Shown here in pieces: positions 44,562-53,951 of a stretch of 64,000 bases of DNA. Positions within the stretch are counted from its first letter, which is position 1, and the number at the start of each line of letters is the position of its first letter. The notes beneath the pieces are model-generated. The model was not told the DNA's origin. It did no database searches and saw nothing but the letters and a program-made list of their open reading frames with translations. The position numbers and the translations under genes are program-made. Source of the stretch: Glaciecola petra (GTDB lineage: Bacteria > Pseudomonadota > Gammaproteobacteria > Enterobacterales > Alteromonadaceae); the NCBI RefSeq assembly GCF_031846345.1, contig NZ_JAVRHX010000008.1, positions 62,001 through 126,000 on the forward strand, read 5' to 3'.

Positions 44562-47174
44562 TTATGCCACATTTAAAGTCGGTATGATCTTCGCTTTTGC
44601 GTCTTCTTCTGCTTGTTTAAATGAATCAATTTTATCAAAATTCAAATAACGGAAAACTTCTGAGCGCATAGAATCAATCTTATCCGCATATTCCATATAT
44701 TCTTCTTTGTTCGGAATTTTGCCTAATATTGCACCCACTGCGGCAATTTCAGCCGAACATAGATAAACGTCAGCGCCATCCCCTAGACGATTCGGGAAGT
44801 TCCGCGTTGATGTAGACAATACGGTAGTACCTGCTAAAACACGCGCTTGGTTACCCATACACAATGAACATCCTGGCATTTCAGTTCGCACACCAGCACG
44901 GCCATAAATATTATAATAACCTTCATCCATTAAAACAGCTTTATCCATTTTAGTCGGTGGAGATACCCATAAACGTGTCGGCAAAGTGCCACCATACTGC
45001 TCTAGCAATTTACCCGCTGCTCTAAAGTGTCCAATGTTGGTCATACATGAGCCAATAAAGACTTCATCAATGTTGTCACCTGCAACATCCGACAAGGTTT
45101 TCGCATCGTCAGGATCATTAGGGCAACATAAGATTGGCTCATCAATTTCATCAAGATCAATTTCAATCACTTCAGCATATTCTGCATCTGCATCAGCTTC
45201 CATCAGCGATGGATTAGCTAACCACTCTTCCATCTTACGCGCCCTGCGCTCTAATGTGCGAGGATCGCCATAACCTTCATTTATCATCCAACGAAGCATC
45301 GTAATATTCGAGGTCAAGTATTCAGCAATTGACTCTTCAGATAGCTTGATTGTGCAACCTGCCGCCGAACGCTCCGCCGACGCATCAGACAACTCAAAGG
45401 CCTGTTCTACGGTTAAATCTTCTAAGCCTTCAATTTCCAAAATACGACCCGAAAATGCATTTACCTTGCCTTTTTTGGCAACCGTTAATAGGCCTTCTTT
45501 GATGCCATACAAGGGAATTGCATGCACTAAATCACGCAAAGTAATACCTGATTTCATTTTACCTTTAAAACGAACAAGCACAGATTCAGGCATATCCAAT
45601 GGCATAACCCCTGTCGCTGCAGCAAAGGCAACTAAGCCAGAGCCCGCAGGAAAAGATATTCCCATAGGGAAGCGCGTATGCGAATCACCGCCGGTTCCAA
45701 CCGTGTCGGGCAATAACATACGATTTAGCCACGAATGTATAATGCCATCCCCTGGACGCAAAGATACACCACCGCGATTCATAATAAAGTCAGGAAGTGT
45801 ATGTTGAGTGTCAATATCAACCGGCTTAGGATATGCTGCCGTGTGGCAAAATGATTGCATTGTTAAGTCTGCAGAAAAACCTAAACAAGCTAGATCTTTC
45901 AATTCGTCTCTGGTCATTGGACCGGTTGTATCTTGGGACCCAACAGTGGTCATTTGCGGTTCGCAATATGTACCTGGGCGCATACCTTCAACACCACAAG
46001 CTTTACCTACCATTTTCTGAGCTAGCGTAAAGCCAGCGCTGGTAGCGGCAGGCATTTCCGGCACGCGGAAAACAGTGCTTGGCTCAAGTCCAAGCGACTC
46101 ACGCGCTTTTTGCGTTAAGCCTCTACCTATTATTAAGTTTATACGGCCACCGGCTCTGACTTCATCTAGTAGTACTTTAGACTTGTAACTATACTCGGCT
46201 AATACTTCACCTGATTCCGCATTTTTAATCACGCCATCTAATGGATAAATATCGATAACGTCGCCCATATTCATTTTTTCAACATCGGCTTCAAAGACTA
46301 ATGCGCCTGCATCTTCCATCGTGTTATAAAATATTGGGGCAACTTTAGAGCCAATACAAATACCACCACCACGCTTGTTCGGTACGCCTGGCAAATCTTC
46401 ACCAAAGAACCATAATACAGAGTTTGTAGCAGATTTACGTGATGAACCCGTACCGACTACATCACCCACAAATGCCACTTGATGACCTTTGGCTTTAATA
46501 TCTTCAATTTGATTTAATGGACCGATTTCACCATGTTTTTCAGGCTCAAGTCCGTCGCGTGTCATTTTGTACATGGCTCTAGCATGTAATGGAATATCAG
46601 GACGTGACCATGCGTCTGGCGCAGGCGATAAATCGTCAGTGTTGGTTTCACCCGTTACTTTAAATACTGAGCAAGTGATTTTTTCTGGCATATCATCACG
46701 CGATGTAAACCACTCTGCATCAGCCCAAGAATGCATGATTTCAGTGGCATACTTGTTACCTGCTCGATGTTTTTCTTCAACGTCATGGAAAGCATCAAAC
46801 ATCAGTAATGTGTGTTTTAATTCTTCAACCGCAAGCTCGGCCAAGTCGGCATCGTCTAGTAATTCAACAAGCGTCACGATGTTGTAGCCACCATGCATAT
46901 TTCCTAAAAGCTGCACAGCCGCTTCTTTACTAATTAACGAGCAAGATTCTTCACCCTTTGCGATAGCGCTTAAAAAGCCGGCTTTCACATAAGCGGCTTC
47001 ATCCACGCCAGGAGGTACTCGTTCAGACAAGAGCTCTACCAAGAACGCTTCTTCACCGCTAGGTGGGTTCTTTAACAATTCAATCAGTCCTGACACTTGT
47101 TCTGGGCTTAGTGGCTTTGCGGGAATCCCTTCTGCAGCGCGTTCTTCTACATGTTTACGATAGTCTTCTAACAC
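44562..47174 (-). CDS. acnB: Aconitate hydratase B
   Basis: The main TCA-cycle aconitase (it usually also has 2-methylisocitrate activity). The AcnB layout is seen: an N-terminal HEAT-like domain (LEDYRKHVEERAAEGIPAKP), an early swivel domain, then the [4Fe-4S] catalytic core. The cluster cysteines lie in FIGSCMTNIGH and PGCSLCMGNQ (the latter two spaced CxxC), with the first in the core before them. GTGGDSHTRFPMGISFPAGS is also conserved. The start is GTG with GAGG upstream, matching the E. coli N-terminus. Length 870 is typical. Confidence 0.96.
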   Translation of the reverse strand: MLEDYRKHVEERAAEGIPAKPLSPEQVSGLIELLKNPPSGEEAFLVELLSERVPPGVDEAAYVKAGFLSAIAKGEESCSLISKEAAVQLLGNMHGGYNIVTLVELLDDADLAELAVEELKHTLLMFDAFHDVEEKHRAGNKYATEIMHSWADAEWFTSRDDMPEKITCSVFKVTGETNTDDLSPAPDAWSRPDIPLHARAMYKMTRDGLEPEKHGEIGPLNQIEDIKAKGHQVAFVGDVVGTGSSRKSATNSVLWFFGEDLPGVPNKRGGGICIGSKVAPIFYNTMEDAGALVFEADVEKMNMGDVIDIYPLDGVIKNAESGEVLAEYSYKSKVLLDEVRAGGRINLIIGRGLTQKARESLGLEPSTVFRVPEMPAATSAGFTLAQKMVGKACGVEGMRPGTYCEPQMTTVGSQDTTGPMTRDELKDLACLGFSADLTMQSFCHTAAYPKPVDIDTQHTLPDFIMNRGGVSLRPGDGIIHSWLNRMLLPDTVGTGGDSHTRFPMGISFPAGSGLVAFAAATGVMPLDMPESVLVRFKGKMKSGITLRDLVHAIPLYGIKEGLLTVAKKGKVNAFSGRILEIEGLEDLTVEQAFELSDASAERSAAGCTIKLSEESIAEYLTSNITMLRWMINEGYGDPRTLERRARKMEEWLANPSLMEADADAEYAEVIEIDLDEIDEPILCCPNDPDDAKTLSDVAGDNIDEVFIGSCMTNIGHFRAAGKLLEQYGGTLPTRLWVSPPTKMDKAVLMDEGYYNIYGRAGVRTEMPGCSLCMGNQARVLAGTTVLSTSTRNFPNRLGDGADVYLCSAEIAAVGAILGKIPNKEEYMEYADKIDSMRSEVFRYLNFDKIDSFKQAEEDAKAKIIPTLNVA

Positions 47175-47400
47175 TTTTGAGTCCTCTACTATGAGCTGGG
47201 CAAACAGATTATTAAATAAATCCGATAGATAGCGTACGAAATAATGGTCGCAGAGTATAACATCTACAGCCTGAAAATGAATATTATGCGACTATAATCG
47301 ACTAAGTAAACGCATATTTTGAACATTCATGATAAAAATTATACTGTCCAATCACATAAATTTGTCAATTGATTGCTTTTGTGGTCGCTAAGGGCTATTT

Positions 47401-48504
47401 CTAAGGTCTATCAATAATCTCCAAAATATGCCCTGGCTCTGAATCAGATAACACAAATACTCTGCCATCATTTGTTTGTGCAATGTCTCTCATACGATAT
47501 TTGCTATTCTCAAAATATACTTTTTCGTCGCTAAGTTTTTCACCATTTACCAGCACTGAGTGCAACTGCTTATATTTAAGTGATGTGACAACTAGCCTAT
47601 TTTGAAATTGAGCAATTTTGCTTTGCTCATAATAAATAAGTCCTGCCGGCGCGATGGAAGGTGTCCAGTTATAGTTTGGTGTTTGCATACCTGGGTATTC
47701 TTTAAACGGCGAAATTAACCCACCAATATAATCTTTGCCGTCAGTGACAACTGGCCAACCATAATTATTGCCCGGCTTGATAAAGTTTATTTCGTCGCCT
47801 CCTGCTGGTCCATGTTCATGCCCAACTACCTTTCCATTGGGCAACACAATCAATCCTTGAGGATTTCTATGGCCTAAACTATAAACTTGTTTCTGAATTT
47901 CCGACTCAGCATTAAAGAAGGGGTTGTCATTGGGAATACCACCCGTATCAGTAAGGCGTAAAGTCTTGCCTATTTGAGAATTATGCATCTGGGCCTGTTC
48001 ACGGTAATTAAAACCATCACCAGTAGTCACCAACAAGCTACCATCGGGCATAAATGCCATACGTGCACCATAATGTGCGGCAGTATCGCGTAAATTTTGT
48101 TGTTCAAATATCGTTTCTAATGCTACTGACTTGCCCGTTTTGTTTTCGCCTTTAGATAACTTAACCCTAACAATTTTTAAGCCATTAAGAGATGCATCTC
48201 CATAAGAATATGACAAATATAGCCAATCGTTCTGATCATAATTGGGGTGGAAAGCGAGGTCTAGTAAACCGCCTTGCCCGGCGTAATAGAGGTCTGGTAG
48301 ATTTAGTTGGTATGTATGCTGCAAATTACCCGCTGAATCATACTGACCTACGCTACCCGATCGATGCGTTAACCATAGCTCTTGCGAAGGCGAAACGGTC
48401 ATAGCATAAGACTTAGGAACTTGATCATTGAGCAGACTTAGTGACAAGCCAGTCTCTAGAGCCCCGGCCGTATTTATTGTTAAACAACACAATAGTGCGG
48501 CCAT
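47401..48504 (-). CDS. Exported PQQ-dependent sugar dehydrogenase (soluble aldose type)
   Basis: A six-bladed propeller of the GSDH family that oxidises aldoses with PQQ in the periplasm. Supporting motifs: GGLLDLAFHPNYDQNDWLYL, AAHYGARMAFMPDGSLLVTT, SLGHRNPQGL, HEHGPAGGDEINFIKPGNNY with GWP, and PAGLIYYE. The ATG at 48504 gives a very short leader (MAALLCCLTINTAGA) without positive charge. In-frame codons upstream (IIKISKI) would supply the basic start of a normal signal peptide, but only ATA/ATT codons are there. The exact start is unclear. Substrate not determinable. Confidence 0.82.
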   Translation of the reverse strand: MAALLCCLTINTAGALETGLSLSLLNDQVPKSYAMTVSPSQELWLTHRSGSVGQYDSAGNLQHTYQLNLPDLYYAGQGGLLDLAFHPNYDQNDWLYLSYSYGDASLNGLKIVRVKLSKGENKTGKSVALETIFEQQNLRDTAAHYGARMAFMPDGSLLVTTGDGFNYREQAQMHNSQIGKTLRLTDTGGIPNDNPFFNAESEIQKQVYSLGHRNPQGLIVLPNGKVVGHEHGPAGGDEINFIKPGNNYGWPVVTDGKDYIGGLISPFKEYPGMQTPNYNWTPSIAPAGLIYYEQSKIAQFQNRLVVTSLKYKQLHSVLVNGEKLSDEKVYFENSKYRMRDIAQTNDGRVFVLSDSEPGHILEIIDRP

Positions 48505-48874
48505 TATTTTACTAATTTTAATTATGTGTAACTCTGCACATCGAAAGCAATTGCGTGATAATGTGGCGACACAAAATGTAGGTATAAAGATACTTTGTTG
48601 CCCCTTTAGTTAAGCTAATACAGTTAGGCTAATACAGTTAGGCCAGTGCAAATAACCGACAGTATTAAATGAGCTTGTCATTGCTACTCTTTTGTTTAGC
48701 ATATTGCCAACTTTTCATTTTAAAGCAAGTTGTGAGCAAATTTTATAGCACTTGCACATTCATGAAGTATTGCATAGGCTGTAGTTTCATCATACTAAAT
48801 GTCGGCAAATATCTTATGCGAAAAGTATTGCAGACTAGTGTTCACTTTTAATCTCAATAATTGCAGTATTAAAT
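48505..48874. other. Divergent gap, no gene supported
   Basis: A 370-base AT-rich gap between the divergent dehydrogenase and membrane-protein genes. It contains a short tandem repeat near 48612. A 60-codon plus-strand frame at 48669-48851 has no ribosome-binding site or recognisable motif and is not called. Promoters for both flanking genes should lie here but none stands out. Confidence 0.5.
48612..48641. repeat. Two-copy 14-base tandem repeat
   Basis: The unit (A/G)GCTAATACAGTT is present twice with a 14-base period, followed by a partial third start (AGGCC). It is intergenic. Confidence 0.7.
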
Positions 48875-49348
48875 ATGCGTTTTAAGAAATACTTGTTGCT
48901 TGTTTTGCATTTTTTCATCAGCGCTGCTTTGGCGGCTGTTTTAGCCTGCTTAGCACATACCCAATTTGTGCTGCATGAACTCATTTTGTTGGATATCAAT
49001 ATCACGCTAGGTGACCGCGCGTATATGAGTGTACAAGATTTAATGGGCTTATTACCCACCTATGGCACTATTGTACTTATTGGATTTTTAATTGCATTTA
49101 CCAGCACATGGTTACTTCGTAAATATACCCCTTTAAAGTCGATGTATCTATATACACTTGCAGGCGGTGTAGCCATGCTAACAATACTAATTTTAATGGA
49201 TAATTTACTTAATCTTAGTTTTTTAGCAGGTGCCAGAAGCTCATTAGGCATGATTTTTCAAGTTATCTGTGGCTTGATCGGCGGTACCCTCTTTGTACAA
49301 CTGCGCACGCATAAGCTGAATAACGCTTTACATCAGCAAAACGACTAA
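48875..49348 (+). CDS. Unrecognised four-helix membrane protein
   Basis: A 157-residue protein that I do not recognise. Four hydrophobic segments are seen: residues about 6-26 (LLLVLHFFISAALAAVLACL), 63-82 (GTIVLIGFLIAFTSTWLL), 92-112 (LYTLAGGVAMLTILILMDNL) and 125-145 (GMIFQVICGLIGGTLFVQL). A soluble loop (about 30-60) contains DINITLGDRAYMSVQDLMGL. The tail is hydrophilic. The start at 48875 is an ATG without a strong ribosome-binding site. It stands alone between a divergent gene and the acyl-CoA ligase gene. Confidence 0.65.
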   Translation: MRFKKYLLLVLHFFISAALAAVLACLAHTQFVLHELILLDINITLGDRAYMSVQDLMGLLPTYGTIVLIGFLIAFTSTWLLRKYTPLKSMYLYTLAGGVAMLTILILMDNLLNLSFLAGARSSLGMIFQVICGLIGGTLFVQLRTHKLNNALHQQND

Positions 49349-49593
49349 GACTTATAAATAGATACTAAATGGCTAGATGGCTATTTAAGACACTCCTAAA
49401 CAAAAAACGGTAATGAATGTGGCTAGCTCCACATAAAAAAGAATGATGCATTAAGTAAAATATATTTGATGATCTCTATTTGTAAAAATAGTGTTAAATA
49501 TAGGTAGTGTAAGTTCATCTTTGCTGTACAATTTTGTGCAAACAATATCAACTTCAGCCCATTACTTGTTTTATTTTTTAGTAGGAAACCCTT

Positions 49594-51168
49594 ATGACTG
49601 CCTCAAATAGCTTGCTTCCAGCGCACATCAACGGCCTCGCCGATTATATTGAAGAAACCTTTAAAAAATATGCTGACCGCCCTGCATACAATGCGCTTGG
49701 ACAGAGTAAGAGTTTTGCTCAAATGGACGAACTTTCGGCTAAGTTTGCCAACTATTTATTAGAACATACCGAATTAAAGCCCGGCGACCGAATTGCCGTG
49801 CAATTGCCCAATCTGATTCAACATCCTATTGCGGTATATGGCGCATTACGCGCAGGCATGGTTGTGGTGAACACTAACCCCTTGTATACACCCAGCGAAA
49901 TGCAACACCAATTTAACGACTCTGGTGCTAAAGCATTAGTCATATTGGCTGACTTGCTTCCTAAATACGAATCAATAAAAGCTGACGTTGGCATAGAAAA
50001 GGTTATTGTAACAAGTGCCACCCAGTTACTAGACGAAAAGCCTGTAGAGAATAGCGAATACGATTGTTACGCCAAAATATTTGCCATGGTATCAAACACA
50101 ACGGTACCCGCTCGTGAAGGTATTAGTTTAGACGATTCGTGTATTTTGCAATACACGGGCGGTACCACCGGCGTGTCTAAAGGCGCTGAGCTTTCTCATT
50201 TAAATGTACTGGCAAATAGCATACAAACATTAGACAGAGTAAAAAGTATAGTGGTAGAGGGTGAGGAGATTGTAGTGTGTCCGCTTCCGCTTTATCATAT
50301 CTATGCCTTTACTGTATGTATGATGACCTTTTTTGCCAAAGGTGCAATGATATTATTAATTCCTAATCCTCGTGACATGGACGCATTTGTCAACACACTA
50401 AAACCTCATCAATTTACAAATTTTGCGGGTATCAATACCTTGTTTATGGGGCTGTGTTCACATCCAGAATTTAAAGATCTCGATTTTTCAAAATTAAAAT
50501 TCACCATGTCGGGTGGTACAGCGTTAACCAGTGCCGCAGCAGATTTATGGAAAAGCACCACGGGATGTTCTGTATCTGAAGGCTATGGTTTGTCTGAAAC
50601 CGCACCAGTATTGGCCTTTAATGTTCCAAATAACGAAGTCATGGGCACTGTAGGCCCTCCTCTAGTCGAAACCGACATACAATTTCTAGATGAAAACGAC
50701 CAACCCGTGGCCGAAGGACAAGAAGGCCAAATTGCCGCTAAAGGGCCGCAAGTCATGAAAGGTTATTGGCAGCGTCCAGACGAAACCGCCAAAGTAATGA
50801 CCACAAGTGGCTATTTTAAAACTGGTGATATTGGCCTTATAACACCTGAGGGTTGCGTTAAAATAGTCGACCGTTTAAAAGACATGATCATTGTATCTGG
50901 TTTTAATGTCTACCCTAATGAAGTAGAAGAAGTCTTGTGCAAACATCCCGATGTGCTTGAAGCAGCCGTTGTTGGCAAAGCCGACGATAATACCCAAGAG
51001 CGTGTATGTGCGTATATCACGGTTGCCAAAGATATCGACACCGCACAAGTTATTGCCCATTGCCGAGAAAGCTTAACAGGGTACAAAGTCCCCAAAGAAA
51101 TTAATGTTATAGAAGAGTTACCAAAATCTTCTGTGGGTAAAATACTAAGACGTGAACTAAGGACTTAG
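49594..51168 (+). CDS. Acyl-CoA ligase (long-chain fatty acid type, FadD-like)
   Basis: An AMP-forming enzyme that activates a carboxylic acid, probably a fatty acid, to its CoA ester. The P-loop ILQYTGGTTGVSKGAELSH, the acid-binding SEGYGLSETAPVLAFN, the ATP-binding GYFKTGDIGLI and the hinge VDRLKDMIIVSGFNVYPNEV are all present, and the C-terminal lysine is in PKSSVGKILRREL. The 524 residues are a little shorter than E. coli FadD. AGTAGGAAA precedes the start. A SRPBCC gene follows six bases downstream. Confidence 0.85.
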   Translation: MTASNSLLPAHINGLADYIEETFKKYADRPAYNALGQSKSFAQMDELSAKFANYLLEHTELKPGDRIAVQLPNLIQHPIAVYGALRAGMVVVNTNPLYTPSEMQHQFNDSGAKALVILADLLPKYESIKADVGIEKVIVTSATQLLDEKPVENSEYDCYAKIFAMVSNTTVPAREGISLDDSCILQYTGGTTGVSKGAELSHLNVLANSIQTLDRVKSIVVEGEEIVVCPLPLYHIYAFTVCMMTFFAKGAMILLIPNPRDMDAFVNTLKPHQFTNFAGINTLFMGLCSHPEFKDLDFSKLKFTMSGGTALTSAAADLWKSTTGCSVSEGYGLSETAPVLAFNVPNNEVMGTVGPPLVETDIQFLDENDQPVAEGQEGQIAAKGPQVMKGYWQRPDETAKVMTTSGYFKTGDIGLITPEGCVKIVDRLKDMIIVSGFNVYPNEVEEVLCKHPDVLEAAVVGKADDNTQERVCAYITVAKDIDTAQVIAHCRESLTGYKVPKEINVIEELPKSSVGKILRRELRT

Positions 51169-51174
51169 GGCTAT

Positions 51175-51615
51175 ATGTTTTCGATTAAAGTTGAGCGGAA
51201 AATTTCTAAGCCAATCGATATTGTGTTTGCCAAGTTAGCTGATCATGCTAACTATAAACAATTTAAAGGCGTTGATGACTCGTCTCTCCTTGAAGAAGGT
51301 GAAAACGACAAAAATGGTCTAGGCGCCATACGAGAAATTGTGGCAGCAGGGGGTACCTTGCATGAAAAAATCGTAGCTTACGAACCACCCACACTATTGT
51401 CGTATAAAATCGTTTATTCAAAACCTTTGCCATACCAACACGAACTTGGGCAAATCAAACTGCTTGCACTCGACGAAAATACAACGGCAGTAGAATGGTT
51501 GTCTAAGGGACGTATAAGTGTGCCCCTTTTAGGCCCATGGTATTTTGACAAGCAATTGCAAAAAAATGGCGCAAGAGCATTTGGCAGTATTTTAAAGTCT
51601 ATTGATTTAGCCTAG
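51175..51615 (+). CDS. SRPBCC (START/Bet v1-like) protein
   Basis: A 146-residue protein with the SRPBCC helix-grip pattern: FSIKVERKISKPIDIVFAKL, then ADHANYKQF, a central run of strands (GLGAIREIVAAGGTLHEKIV, LLSYKIVY) and a long C-terminal helix (QKNGARAFGSILKSI). The fold carries hydrophobic ligands. Its tight spacing after the acyl-CoA ligase suggests lipid binding or turnover, but no catalytic residues are evident. Family firm, role unknown. Confidence 0.8.
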   Translation: MFSIKVERKISKPIDIVFAKLADHANYKQFKGVDDSSLLEEGENDKNGLGAIREIVAAGGTLHEKIVAYEPPTLLSYKIVYSKPLPYQHELGQIKLLALDENTTAVEWLSKGRISVPLLGPWYFDKQLQKNGARAFGSILKSIDLA

Positions 51616-51637
51616 GAACTTTCTGCAGCTCATTAAG

Positions 51638-51675
51638 GGGTATGTTGACTCGCAATACCATCATTCAACATACCC
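51638..51675. terminator. Hairpin between convergent SRPBCC and aminopeptidase genes
   Basis: A perfect 11-bp stem (GGGTATGTTGA / TCAACATACCC) with a 16-base loop fills the gap between convergent stops. T runs are poor on both sides. A two-way terminator is the likeliest role. Confidence 0.55.
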
Positions 51676-51694
51676 TCATTATGTCAAATAGGGA

Positions 51695-53233
51695 CTATTT
51701 GTTTTCTCTTACTAGCTGGTCCATAAAACGCACACCCCACCCTTGGCTGCCTTTGGGTGAAACGTCTATGTCAGAATCGAGCCAATCTACTCCGGCAATA
51801 TCTAAATGTATCCAAGGCAAATCTTCTGCCACAAAGCTACCAATAACGGCAGCACCAATACTTGCACCGGGGTTACCAGCGCCCGAATTTTTAATATCAG
51901 CAATGGGCGACTCTATTTGCTTAAAGTGATTAGGGTGCAAAGGAAGCGGCCATACATGCTCACCAGAGCGCTCTCCAACCGCCATCATTTGAGTAGATAA
52001 TTCAAAATCACGAGTAATTAAAGCAGCATATTCTTTGCTCAATGCTCTAGCTGCTGAGCCTGTTAGCGTTGCAATATTCAGTAGCATTTTAGGTTGATAT
52101 TTTTCTTGAGCATAATAAACAGCATCAGACAAAACAAGGCGCCCCTCTGCGTCTGTGCTCATAATTTCTATACTGGTGCCTTTCATGGTATTAAGTACAT
52201 CGCCAGGACGAATAGCATCGCGGCTTGGCATGTTTTCAGCCATTGCCATTAAACCGACAACATTCACTTTTTCACCGCGTTTTGCAATGGCATACATAGT
52301 ACCGGCCACTGCCGCTGCACCTGATAAATCTGACTTCATTGCCCACATGCCAGAGTTTTGTTTTAAACTAATACCACCGGTGTCGAAGGTGATTCCTTTA
52401 CCTGCTAGTGCAATAGGTGCATCGCCTTTTTTGCCGCCCATGTATTCAACAATAATTAAGCGGGGATCGTGTATTGAGCCCTTACCTACTCCTAGCAATG
52501 CGCCCATATTGAGCTTTTGCATATCTTTTACGTCGAGTACGCGAACGTTTACATTATCTAAACCTTTCAGTTTGGCACGCACTCGGTCTGCAAACAAAGC
52601 CGGATACATGCTTTTACCGGGCTCGGTAGCAAAATCTCGGGCAAAATGTATACCTTCAGCTATATAGCGCAAATCTTTTTGATAAGCCGCCTCAGCATCT
52701 GAGGCACTGCCCGTCACAAAATGCACATCTGACTTACCCGCATCTTTTTTGGTTTTATATTTGTCAAAGCTATAATGGCGCATATGATAACCTTGAGCTA
52801 AATATGCGCTTGGTGCAGGCAGATTGGTATTCAAATTATCGATAAACACATCCACGTTTACATCATTTAAAAGCGAATCAACACTAGCCGCTATTTTCCC
52901 CCCTAAGTTTTGTAGTTCTGGTGCACTCAAACCATCTTCGTCTGCGCTACCTACTACCCATAAATTGTTAACACCCGCTACCATTTGCAAATGTAAGGTG
53001 CTACCTGCTTTTGCATCAAACTCATTAAGTGCCAATAGTTTAGCTAATTGTCCACCGCTTCTGCTATTGAGTTCTCCAGCTGCACCATCTAGTGCGTTTA
53101 CATCGTCAACAAACACTATTTGATCACTGTTTTGTGTGTTCACTTGGTCAGAAAATGTGAAACTTGCACTAGCCGTACAAAACCCTGAAAAGCTGATTAA
53201 ACTTGCAAGCAATATTGATTTTTTGAAAGTCAT
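51695..53233 (-). CDS. Exported M17-family leucyl aminopeptidase
   Basis: A di-metal aminopeptidase. Metal and catalytic residues are seen in LAGKGITFDTGGISLK and STDAEGRLVLSDAVYYA; the family signature is NTDAEGRL, so the first residue is Ser here. MKSDLSGAAAVAGTMYAIAK and LLNIATLTGSAARAL are also typical. Unlike cytosolic PepA, it begins with a clear signal peptide (MTFKKSILLASLISFSGFCT up to ASA), so it should act in the periplasm or outside. The N-terminal domain is divergent. Length 512. Confidence 0.9.
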   Translation of the reverse strand: MTFKKSILLASLISFSGFCTASASFTFSDQVNTQNSDQIVFVDDVNALDGAAGELNSRSGGQLAKLLALNEFDAKAGSTLHLQMVAGVNNLWVVGSADEDGLSAPELQNLGGKIAASVDSLLNDVNVDVFIDNLNTNLPAPSAYLAQGYHMRHYSFDKYKTKKDAGKSDVHFVTGSASDAEAAYQKDLRYIAEGIHFARDFATEPGKSMYPALFADRVRAKLKGLDNVNVRVLDVKDMQKLNMGALLGVGKGSIHDPRLIIVEYMGGKKGDAPIALAGKGITFDTGGISLKQNSGMWAMKSDLSGAAAVAGTMYAIAKRGEKVNVVGLMAMAENMPSRDAIRPGDVLNTMKGTSIEIMSTDAEGRLVLSDAVYYAQEKYQPKMLLNIATLTGSAARALSKEYAALITRDFELSTQMMAVGERSGEHVWPLPLHPNHFKQIESPIADIKNSGAGNPGASIGAAVIGSFVAEDLPWIHLDIAGVDWLDSDIDVSPKGSQGWGVRFMDQLVRENK

Positions 53234-53377
53234 GCAAAGAGTGTCCTTTTATAAGTAAAAATTAAATATACCCAGCTCTTATCATAATGCCCATAGGCAG
53301 AGTTTAAGTGCTTAAACTTAGTAAGCTGAGTTAATGCTAATTAGTGTAAGTCTAATACAGGTGAATGAAAATATTGT

Positions 53378-53947
53378 TTAAATTGACTCATCACTCGAAT
53401 TTTTCGACCAAAGTGCTTTCTCGAAAAGCAATAAATCTTCAAAGTCACTCTCTAGCACTAAATGGCTGTGTTCTCGAAACCCTAACTTTAATAACAAACT
53501 CACACTCGCCGTATTTGATTGGCGAGCCGATGCATAAATCACTTTACTACGCGCAAGCAATTGGCTTATTGGGGTTATTGCAGACAAATTATCTAATAAC
53601 AAGCTACTGGCAGTGTAGGCTAGACCTTGTCGGTAATAGGCTTGGCTAATAGCAAATCCAATATCAGGTGCATCTAAATATGGCCGTTTTAATAAGCCAC
53701 ACAAACCTAAAGCTTGCTGTGTTTGTTTACGTTGTAGTAAATATAAACCAAAACCATATTGCTCATAGCTTTGCAAAGGCCCTTCAACAATATAATTTTC
53801 TGCGTCTTGGATGTTATTGATATGTCGGTTACCAATGTAATTTAACCATCCTTTTTCATTAGTTAACTCAAGAATAAAAGGCGCGTCATCTACAGTAACT
53901 TTGCGCAGGACAAAAGATTGATTTTCAGCAATAACAGATGTTTGCAT
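53378..53947 (-). CDS. GNAT-family N-acetyltransferase (RimJ/RimL-like)
   Basis: A 189-residue acetyltransferase with the start pattern FVLRKVTVDDAPFILELTNE, the core QQALGLCGLLKRPYLDAPDI with GFAISQAYYRQGLAYTAS (acetyl-CoA loop, Q/R-x-x-G-A-like), and SNTASVSLLLKLGFREHSHL at the end. It resembles the RimJ/RimL group that acetylates proteins or small amines. The substrate cannot be inferred. It starts four bases after chrA and probably ends that operon. Confidence 0.82.
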   Translation of the reverse strand: MQTSVIAENQSFVLRKVTVDDAPFILELTNEKGWLNYIGNRHINNIQDAENYIVEGPLQSYEQYGFGLYLLQRKQTQQALGLCGLLKRPYLDAPDIGFAISQAYYRQGLAYTASSLLLDNLSAITPISQLLARSKVIYASARQSNTASVSLLLKLGFREHSHLVLESDFEDLLLFEKALWSKNSSDESI

Positions 53948-53951
53948 TAAG

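Noticed and set aside
48669..48851. 60-codon plus-strand frame in the dehydrogenase/membrane-protein gap
   Set aside because: No ribosome-binding site, no conserved motif; hydrophobicity follows from the AT-rich sequence.
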